A stretch of DNA of 15,659 nucleotides from Candidatus Eiseniibacteriota bacterium (GTDB lineage Bacteria; Eisenbacteria; RBG-16-71-46), in NCBI GenBank assembly GCA_023249815.1, contig JAHFBX010000028.1:1-15659 (forward strand), read 5' to 3'. This document shows positions 8,179 to 13,924 of the stretch, in pieces. Under the pieces are notes generated by a model. That model was not told the DNA's origin. It saw only the letters and a list, made by a program, of their open reading frames with translations, and did no database searches. Position 1 is the first letter of the stretch; the number at the start of each line of letters is the position of its first letter. A program made the position numbers and the translations under genes.

Positions 8179-9046
8179 ATGCGCGCGATCGGCCAGTCCA
8201 CGAGCCCGTCGAGCTCATCTCGGCCTTCGGGTCTGCGCCGCGTTCGTCTCGTGCCATGGCTTGTCGTTGCGTCAGCGCTGTGGGTTTTCAACGTCCGAGC
8301 GCATCGTCCGGGCGACCTGACGACCACCATGGCGCAACCACGCCACCTCGATCGAGCGCTCGGGAACGGTGCCGCAGAACGCATGCAGGCGATGTTCCCG
8401 GAGGGCTACGTCTTCATGTGGGCACTCTCGGGCCTGGCCTCGGCGCAGGCTGCGGTGCAATTGCCGCTCGGCGAGCCACGTCGAGCATTCGCGGAGCGGC
8501 TCGCTCTCCAGGCGATCGCGCACCTCGACTCGCCGGAGGCCAGAACGACTTTCGTGGCTCAAATGCAGCCATCCTGGGGGGGGCATCTACCGCTCGTGGT
8601 CGTTGTACCTGAAGAGCATGACGCTGCTCGCGATCGGTCCCGAGCGACTTTCGGCGCAATGGGTGCGCACGTTCCAGCGGCCATGCGAGGAGTTCGCGGT
8701 TGCCCTCGAGAAGACTGCCTCACCGTTCCTCTGTTCCTACCCCGGCGAGGCATGGCCAGCGGACACGGCGGTCGGGGTTGCCGCGCTGGCGATTCACGAC
8801 CGGGTTCAACTCAGCCTGGTCAAAGTTGTCGGACCGCCGGTCGAGTTGCGCGGTCGCCGAGCCTATCTGGCCGGGACGCTTCCGATCGTCGACGCAATCC
8901 TGGCGTGGGCTCGCACGTCACGTCCGGCGATGAACGACGGACATGGCGACGCTTGGGAGCCGGTCCTCACAGGTCGATGGGTACTTGTGTTGCACGTGCT
9001 CACGGCCGCGGTACTCCTGCTTGGCTCGAAGTGGGCGAGGGGGTGA
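8179..9046 (+). pseudogene. Unrecognised membrane-anchored protein, frameshifted at a G8 run
   Basis: Two frames together encode one coherent protein. The first runs from ATG 8179 to the G run at 8576-8583; the second runs from there to TGA 9044-9046. Removing one G restores a 288-residue protein, and the junction then reads QPSWGGIYRSWSLYLK. The unrepaired frame turns at once into low-quality sequence and runs to 9303, inside the opposite-strand gene. The restored protein has an N-terminal membrane segment (about residues 26-42, after basic residues), a central soluble region with Trp/Tyr-rich motifs (PEGYVFMWALSGLAS, CSYPGEAWPADTAVG), and a C-terminal membrane segment (WVLVLHVLTAAVLLLG). 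The central pattern hints at an alpha/alpha-barrel-like helical repeat, but I do not recognise the family. The ribosome binding site is weak. It could be a sequencing error, a decayed gene or a slippage-controlled gene. Confidence 0.7.
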
Positions 9047-9773
9047 CGATCGCCCGGGCATCGACGGGGGTCGCGCCAGGCGGAAGCGGCGTCGGGGCGT
9101 CAACCCGGCGGGCTCGGACCGGGGAGCGCCCGGCACGCATGACGGCGACAGCGAGCACCGCGACCCACAGCAGGTGGACCCCGATGTTGATGCGCTGCGT
9201 GAGGCCGACCCATGGAGTCTCGAGGCCTGCCGCGATGCTGCGCCCCTGGGTGAACGTCAGGATGCCGAATCCCAGGTGCACCAGCAGCGTCCCGATTGAA
9301 TAGAGGCGGAACCGCCTTCCGAAGGCCGCTGCCCCGAACCCGATGGAGAGCATCATGAAGACGAGCGTGACCACCGTGAACCCGACGTGCAGCAGATCGG
9401 TCGTCGTGAACGCCGCGCCACGTGGGTGCATCGGGGGCCACGCGAACCCGATGACTCCGTTCACGACGAACAATGCGCCGACGATTCGCAGGGCGCGATT
9501 CGCACGCGCCTCTCGCCAGATGCCCCAACCGAACGCGATCACGAGCACGCCGTACACGATGCCGAGTGCGACCCACAGCGGCCTCGACGGAGCGCCGATC
9601 GCGGAGAGTTCGCTGACGGCCCGGGACATCGAGCTGTAGCCTGGGTACTGCATCGCTGCCACGACGAGCATCACGACATAGAGCAGCGACGATGCGACCC
9701 CGCACGCGAGCAGGATGGTTCGCAGCATCGTGGCGCTTCCACGGCTGGTTCCGGCGACCACGCTCGCCTCCAT
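9000..9773 (-). CDS. DUF998-like six-helix membrane protein
   Basis: A 257-residue integral membrane protein with about six hydrophobic segments. The first is LLACGVASSLLYVVMLVVAAM. The extracytoplasmic-like loop with YSSMSRAVSELSAIGAPSR after TM1 is typical of DUF998 proteins, as are the short loops with charged caps. The ATG at 9773 has a near-perfect AGGAGG six bases upstream, which supports it over the internal Met 15 codons later. The C-terminal 45 residues are Pro/Arg/Ala-rich and probably disordered. Its 3' end overlaps the convergent frameshifted gene by 47 bases. It lies 92 bases downstream of the serine hydrolase on the same strand and may share its transcript. Function is unknown in the family. 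Confidence 0.82.
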   Translation of the reverse strand: MEASVVAGTSRGSATMLRTILLACGVASSLLYVVMLVVAAMQYPGYSSMSRAVSELSAIGAPSRPLWVALGIVYGVLVIAFGWGIWREARANRALRIVGALFVVNGVIGFAWPPMHPRGAAFTTTDLLHVGFTVVTLVFMMLSIGFGAAAFGRRFRLYSIGTLLVHLGFGILTFTQGRSIAAGLETPWVGLTQRINIGVHLLWVAVLAVAVMRAGRSPVRARRVDAPTPLPPGATPVDARAIVTPSPTSSQAGVPRP

Positions 9774-9865
9774 GACTCTCCTCCTCGCCTCGACCCCGCC
9801 CGCATCGCGCCGGGGGCGCCTGGCCCGTTCGAAGCGTGGCGTCCTCGGCGAGGCGGGGCTCAGCG

Positions 9866-11245
9866 TCAGGCGCGGCTCAGGGCGGCCTCCATGAGCGGCG
9901 CGGACTCGGGGCGAGGCGAACGCGCCTGTTCCAGCGTCGCGATCGCGCGATAGAGGGCGTCGCGCAGCGCTTTCTCCCGTGGATCGTCGAACATGTGATA
10001 GCCCATCTTGTTCATGACATAGGCGTAACCGACCCGCGCGTCGGGATCGGCGAACGCGAACGAGCCACCCGCGCCCGGCGTGCCGAACGCACGCGGACTC
10101 GAACCGAACGATGGCGTGGGTCCCGGTCGGATGAAGCCGAGCGAGTAATAGCTCGGAACTCCCATGACGACGTCTCTCGCCCGGTTCGCAGGCGGGGGCG
10201 CCGTGACGTTCGCCATGGTTCGCGCCCCGACGCCGAGCTCGGCTCCGCCCTCGGCGAACACCGAGTAGAGCCTGGCGATCGAGCGCGCGGTGCCCACGCC
10301 GTTGCCCGCGGGCACCTCGACCTCGAGGTAGCGCCGGTCGTTCGGGTCAGCACCCAAGGCGAGCATCGACCTGCGCAGCAGTGACCACGGCCACAGCACT
10401 CGCAGCAGCATCGGCCGCGGCGTGCTCGGCAGCGCGCGGAGCGCGCGAGCCGTGGAGAACGTCACCAGGGTCGCGAGCCGTTCCGCGGGGATCTCGGGCG
10501 GTAGCCCGATCCAGAGGTCGAGACCGAGTGGTGCGGCGATCTCCTCGCGGAAGAAGCGCCCCAGCGTCCGGTGCGCGGGGTCGGTGCGCCGAATGAGCTC
10601 CTGCATGTAGAGCCCGACCGTCATCGCGTGATAGCCGTGGCGCGTTCCCGGGGGCCAGGCCGGCTTCTGGCGCGCGAGCAGGCGTGCGAGCGCGTCGAGA
10701 TCACGCAACCGGTCGATCGACAGTTCCTCGTCCAGCCACACGAGCCCGGCCTCGTGGCCCAAGAGCTGGCGGACGGTGATGGATTGCTTGCCGGCTTGTG
10801 CGAACTCGGGCCAATAGCGGGCAACCGGCGCGTCGTAGTCGAGCCAGCCCCGTGCGTTCGCGACCGCGAGCGTCATCGCGGAGACACCCTTCGTGGTCGA
10901 GTTCACGACGATCATCGTGTCCTCCTGCCACGGTGCGTCGCCATCCGGCCTGCGGCGGCCGCCCCACAGGTCGACGACCTTCTCCCCATGCCAGTACGCG
11001 CACACCGCCGCCCCGATCTCGCCGCGTTCGGCGAAGTTGCGCTCGAACTCGACACGCACCTGCTCGAAACCCGCCGCGACGTTGCCTCGCGCGCGCGACA
11101 CCTCATGGCGCGAGTCTTCGACGGCGGATCCCGCGACGCCATGCTCATGGGAGTTCGTCACGCGAACCACCGCCTTTCCGCGTTCAGCGCCTGCCAACGT
11201 CGCCGACGGCAGATTGCCGATCAGGTGTTCGAAGGGAGCGCGCAT
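9866..11245 (-). CDS. Beta-lactamase-fold serine hydrolase (EstB/family VIII esterase type)
   Basis: The protein has the class C beta-lactamase/PBP fold seen in family VIII carboxylesterases. The nucleophile motif S-T-T-K (Ser codon at 10898-10900) lies in VVNSTTKG, the Tyr motif is near YHAMTVG, and the third active-site element is GAGGSFAFADPDA, a form seen in EstB-like esterases instead of KTG. N-terminal features GEIGAAVCAYWHGEKVVDLWGG and ARYWPEFAQAGK...TVRQLLGHEAGL are also typical. No signal peptide is evident, so it is probably cytoplasmic and more likely an esterase than an antibiotic-resistance lactamase. The start is not resolved: homology begins about 60 residues after the ATG used here, in-frame GTG codons at 11170, 11161 and 11101 are alternatives, and none has a good ribosome binding site. 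A TTG at 11293 would lengthen it further. Confidence 0.88.
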   Translation of the reverse strand: MRAPFEHLIGNLPSATLAGAERGKAVVRVTNSHEHGVAGSAVEDSRHEVSRARGNVAAGFEQVRVEFERNFAERGEIGAAVCAYWHGEKVVDLWGGRRRPDGDAPWQEDTMIVVNSTTKGVSAMTLAVANARGWLDYDAPVARYWPEFAQAGKQSITVRQLLGHEAGLVWLDEELSIDRLRDLDALARLLARQKPAWPPGTRHGYHAMTVGLYMQELIRRTDPAHRTLGRFFREEIAAPLGLDLWIGLPPEIPAERLATLVTFSTARALRALPSTPRPMLLRVLWPWSLLRRSMLALGADPNDRRYLEVEVPAGNGVGTARSIARLYSVFAEGGAELGVGARTMANVTAPPPANRARDVVMGVPSYYSLGFIRPGPTPSFGSSPRAFGTPGAGGSFAFADPDARVGYAYVMNKMGYHMFDDPREKALRDALYRAIATLEQARSPRPESAPLMEAALSRA

Positions 11246-11324
11246 GGGACGACGCATCGTCCGGACGGCCACGAACAGCATCGGGCATGCCAAGCCGTCT
11301 GTTGCGGCCTATCCCTCGACGCTG

Positions 11325-11361
11325 CGCCGGATCCGGCGGCCCGGCCACATCCGGCCTGGCC
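11325..11361 (-). repeat. Palindrome plus inverted repeat between two minus-strand genes
   Basis: CGCCGGATCCGGCG (11325-11338) is a perfect 14-base palindrome. Right next to it is an inverted repeat with 9-base arms, GGCC-x-GGCC (11338-11346 and 11353-11361), around a six-base loop. They lie between the stop of the reductase-like gene (11400) and the hydrolase start. No T-run follows on the minus strand, so they are not a standard terminator. They could be an operator, an RNA processing site, or simple GC-rich symmetry. Confidence 0.4.
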
Positions 11362-11399
11362 GCGGGTGTCAGACGGCCTGCCAAATGGGCAGCCCTCGC

Positions 11400-12044
11400 T
11401 CAGGCCCTCGCGAATCGCACGTGCGTGACGTCCGGCATGCTCACGGTGCGCACGTGCACGAGCGCTTTCGGCTTGTCGCCCAGCCCCTCGAACAGCCGCT
11501 CGCCCTTTCCGAGCAGGACGGGGACCAGGGCGATGTCCATCTCGTCCACGAGGCCCGCGGCCAGGTACTGCCGCGCCGCGCTCGCGCCGCCAGCGAGCGC
11601 GACGTCCTTCCCGTGTGCCGCGCGCATCGCCTGCTCGAGCGCCGACTCGATGCCCTCGGTGACGAACGTGAACGTGGTGCCGCCCTGCATCTCGAGCGAT
11701 TTGCGCGCGTGGTGCGTGAGCACGAACACCGGGTGGTGGAACGGAGGGGTGTGACCCCACCAGCCGTTCCACGGCTCGCGTGCGTTCCACGGGCCCGGGT
11801 GTCCGCCGAACATGTTCCGTCCCATCACCGTGGCCCCGATGTTCTGCAGCCAATCCTCGACCACGTCGTTGCTCGCATTCTCCTCCCCGCCTTGCAGGCC
11901 CTGCGGGCCTCGCCATGCCTTGAGCGGGAACACCCACTCGTGGAGCCGCATGCCGCCAACGCCGATCGGATCCTCCACGCTCTGGTCAGGGCCGGCGACG
12001 AAACCGTCGAGCGACATCGAGATCCGGAAGCGCAATCGGGGCAC
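11400..12044 (-). CDS. Dihydrofolate reductase/RibD C-terminal-like protein
   Basis: A 214-residue protein of the RibD_C/DHFR-like family (PF01872), NADPH-linked reductases of mostly unknown substrate. The N-terminal MPRLRFRISMSLDGFVAG, the central GATVMGRNMFG, and the C-terminal ALAGGASAARQYLAAGLVDE plus LVPVLLGKGERLFEGL are family hallmarks. The start is GTG at 12044, supported by GAGGTGA just upstream; no better ATG exists before the first strand. It is much shorter than bifunctional RibD and has no deaminase domain, so it is unlikely to be the riboflavin-pathway enzyme. Neighbours give no pathway. Family call is sure, reaction unknown. Confidence 0.9.
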   Translation of the reverse strand: MPRLRFRISMSLDGFVAGPDQSVEDPIGVGGMRLHEWVFPLKAWRGPQGLQGGEENASNDVVEDWLQNIGATVMGRNMFGGHPGPWNAREPWNGWWGHTPPFHHPVFVLTHHARKSLEMQGGTTFTFVTEGIESALEQAMRAAHGKDVALAGGASAARQYLAAGLVDEMDIALVPVLLGKGERLFEGLGDKPKALVHVRTVSMPDVTHVRFARA

Positions 12045-12048
12045 GTCG

Positions 12049-12055
12049 TCACCTC
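12049..12055 (-). promoter_or_regulatory. Shine-Dalgarno GAGGTGA deciding a GTG start
   Basis: On the minus strand, GAGGTGA ends four bases before the GTG at 12044-12042. It is fully complementary to the anti-SD end of 16S rRNA over seven bases and supports the GTG start of the reductase-like gene. Confidence 0.65.
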
Positions 12056-12143
12056 ATTCCAAGTCCTGGGGTACGGCTCTGGCGTCCGGCCGAGCACGGA
12101 CGCTCGCGCGATCACGCCAAGTATCGCGCTCGCGCGGCGGTCG

Positions 12144-13115
12144 TCAACCGCCCGGCGTGATCTTCCGCGTGCCGTCGCCTGGCTGGTGCAGGCCGGCCGC
12201 CCGCCGAGGTGCGCGTACCAGCGACAGGCCCACGCCCACGAGCAGAATGCCGCCCACGATGCCAAGCGAGAGTCCCACCGGAACATGTATCCAGTCCTCG
12301 AGCGCCATCTTCACCGCTACGAACATCAGCACCCAGGCGAGCGAGGGCCGCAGGTAGACGAGTGTTTCGAGCAGCCCCGACAGGCAGAACGTGAGCGCGC
12401 GCAGCCCGAGCATGGCGAACACGTTCGACGTGAGCACGATGAACGGATCGCGAGTGATCGCGAGAATGGCGGGGATCGAGTCCAGCGCGAACACGAGGTC
12501 GGAGAGTTCCACCAGCACGAGCACAGTGAGCAACGGCGTCGCGAGCCGCCGGCCGCGCTCTCGCACCCAGAACGCGGCGCCGTGCCAGCGCGGGGTGGAT
12601 GGAACGATGCGCTGGAACAGCTGGAACACCGGATTCTTCTCGGGATGGAGTTCCTCGCCTGTGGAGCGGAGCAGTTTGACGCCTGTGACGAACAGGATCA
12701 CGGCGAATACCCACGCGAGCCAGTGGAACGCCGCCAGAGCGGTGACTCCCGCGAACACGAGTGCCGCGCGCAGGAGCAGCGCTCCGATGACTCCCCAGAA
12801 CAACAGCCGATGCTGCAACTCCGCCGGCACACCGAACGTGGCGAACAGCACAAGGAACACGAACACGTTGTCCACGGACAACGCCTTCTCGATCAGATAG
12901 CCGGCCAGGAACTCCTCACCGGCGGTCGTGCCGAAGCGCAGCCACACGAATGTGTTGAACGCGAGCGCCAGCGCGATCCAGAACACGCTCCACCACGCGG
13001 CCTCGCGAAACGAGAGCGCATGGGGCCGGCGATGGAACACGCCCAGGTCCAGGGCCAGGAGCGTGGCCACGACGACGGCGAACAGGAGCCAGTGGAGAGG
13101 AGAGGCGACGGACAT
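12144..13115 (-). CDS. TerC-family integral membrane protein
   Basis: A 323-residue TerC/Alx-type membrane protein. The family is associated with metal ion, especially manganese, export and with tellurite resistance or pH response. The diagnostic motifs are EKALSVDNVFVFLVLF and ELSDLVFALDSIPAILAIT, with acidic residues inside membrane helices, followed by SNVFAMLGLRALTF. About eight to nine hydrophobic segments are visible. The ATG at 13115 is preceded by GGGAG at a nine-base spacing. The frame is open upstream to 13250, but that part is polar and unlike the family N-terminus, so the shorter start is chosen. A short polar C-terminal tail ends the protein. The divergent neighbour is a small DUF423 gene. 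No tellurite operon genes are nearby, so a role in metal homeostasis is more likely. Confidence 0.93.
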   Translation of the reverse strand: MSVASPLHWLLFAVVVATLLALDLGVFHRRPHALSFREAAWWSVFWIALALAFNTFVWLRFGTTAGEEFLAGYLIEKALSVDNVFVFLVLFATFGVPAELQHRLLFWGVIGALLLRAALVFAGVTALAAFHWLAWVFAVILFVTGVKLLRSTGEELHPEKNPVFQLFQRIVPSTPRWHGAAFWVRERGRRLATPLLTVLVLVELSDLVFALDSIPAILAITRDPFIVLTSNVFAMLGLRALTFCLSGLLETLVYLRPSLAWVLMFVAVKMALEDWIHVPVGLSLGIVGGILLVGVGLSLVRAPRRAAGLHQPGDGTRKITPGG

Positions 13116-13236
13116 GCGGGAGAGCTCCCGGGGGGTGGGGCCGGCCGTGGGATCCGAGCCGCCGACGATGAGGTCCGCGTCGGAACATCGGATGTCGCGA
13201 TCGTGAGGACCAGTAGAATCTTCGACTACATTCCTT

Positions 13237-13241
13237 AGGAG
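13237..13241 (+). promoter_or_regulatory. Shine-Dalgarno AGGAG deciding the DUF423 start
   Basis: AGGAG ends seven bases before the ATG at 13249. It selects this start over the second in-frame ATG at 13285, although family alignment would also be satisfied by the later one. Confidence 0.6.
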
Positions 13242-13248
13242 AAAGTTC

Positions 13249-13650
13249 ATGGTGCGGCAGAGCGTCTGGCCTCAGGTTCGCGCCATGAACCTGGGCTTTC
13301 TCGCCGCGGTGCTGGGCGCGCTCGCGGTGGCCGCGGGCGCATTCGGTACCCACGCGCTTCGCGGCCAACTGGACCCCGTCAGGATGGAGCTGTTCGAGAC
13401 CGCGGCGCGCTACCAACTGCTGCACGCCTTGGCCGCGGCTTTCGCCGCCGACCGCGCCGAGCGCGCAGGGGTGGCGCTGCCGGCGGCGGGGTGGTTCCTC
13501 GCCGGGATCACGCTGTTCTCGGGCAGCCTCTACGGGTTGGCGCTCGGGGGCCCGCGGGCGCTTGGGGCCATCACCCCGATTGGGGGCGCCGCGTGCATCA
13601 CGGGTTGGGTCGTGCTGGCCTGGAGCTTCCGGCGCCGGCAGCTGGCCTGA
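13249..13650 (+). CDS. DUF423 family small membrane protein
   Basis: A 133-residue protein with four hydrophobic segments, the usual size for DUF423 (YgdD-like) proteins. The first helix with LAAVLGALAVAAGAFGTHALRG, then the RYQLLHALAA segment, is the family signature. ATG 13249 is backed by AGGAG; the second Met (residue 13) starts closer to the usual family N-terminus. A hexamer TAGAAT (13214-13219) lies at a good distance for a -10 box, but no convincing -35 is seen. It is divergent from terC, with about 130 bases between starts. Function of the family is unknown; it is probably in the inner membrane. Confidence 0.92.
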   Translation: MVRQSVWPQVRAMNLGFLAAVLGALAVAAGAFGTHALRGQLDPVRMELFETAARYQLLHALAAAFAADRAERAGVALPAAGWFLAGITLFSGSLYGLALGGPRALGAITPIGGAACITGWVVLAWSFRRRQLA

Positions 13651-13700
13651 GAAGGCCTCCTGGCGCCGCTCGAGGGAGGGGGCCCGCCGGAAGGCCAGCT
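13640..13700 (+). repeat. 9-base inverted repeat spanning the DUF423 stop
   Basis: AGCTGGCCT (13640-13648) and its exact reverse complement AGGCCAGCT (13692-13700) flank 43 bases that include the stop codon and further GC-rich symmetric pieces. A folded 3' end or weak terminator is possible, but there is no T-run after it. Confidence 0.3.
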
Positions 13701-13836
13701 CGGTCCGTCCGTCCACACCCATCCCAGAATGTCCTTGATTTGCAAAGCCATTCCGGCGATGCTTCCCCTCCAGAGTCCGCCGCGCCGGTCGTTACCTGGC
13801 GAGTGGCGAGCGAATCGCGCGGGCCGCGCGCGAACG

Positions 13837-13863
13837 GGGGCCGGTCGCCAGTCGACCGGCCCC
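13837..13863 (+). terminator. Perfect 11-bp hairpin upstream of the YkuD-Mur ligase gene
   Basis: GGGGCCGGTCG (13837-13847) pairs perfectly with CGACCGGCCCC (13853-13863) around a five-base loop. It is followed by TCGCGTTT, not a true T-run. It lies 187 bases after the DUF423 stop and 62 bases before the next start. It could end the upstream transcript or be a leader structure of the fusion gene. The rest of the 274-base gap (13651-13924) holds no credible gene. Confidence 0.45.
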
Positions 13864-13924
13864 TCGCGTTTCCGGTGCGTGTGTTTGCGCTGCGCCCGGG
13901 CGGCGACCGTGCCGAAGCTGTGGG

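Noticed and set aside
8584..9303. Continuation of the unrepaired frame of the frameshifted gene to 9303
   Set aside because: Sequence quality drops exactly at the G run, and the tail runs antisense through the DUF998-like gene.
9387..9953. 188-codon plus-strand open frame
   Set aside because: It is antisense to the DUF998-like membrane gene and has no ribosome binding site or recognisable content.
10893..13238. 781-codon plus-strand open frame
   Set aside because: It runs antisense to three genes with recognisable families (hydrolase, RibD-C-like, TerC) and has His/Glu/Arg-rich shadow composition.
13116..13250. Manganese (yybP-ykoY) riboswitch upstream of terC
   Set aside because: TerC genes often have one, but I could not find the conserved loop sequences on the minus strand here, and part of the region serves the divergent gene.
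13735..13763. Promoter with TTGATT and GATGCT
   Set aside because: The -10 box matches only three of six bases; not better than chance.
13729..13924. Small plus-strand open frame between DUF423 and the fusion gene
   Set aside because: Arg/Pro-rich, no ribosome binding site, crosses the hairpin and overlaps the fusion gene out of frame.
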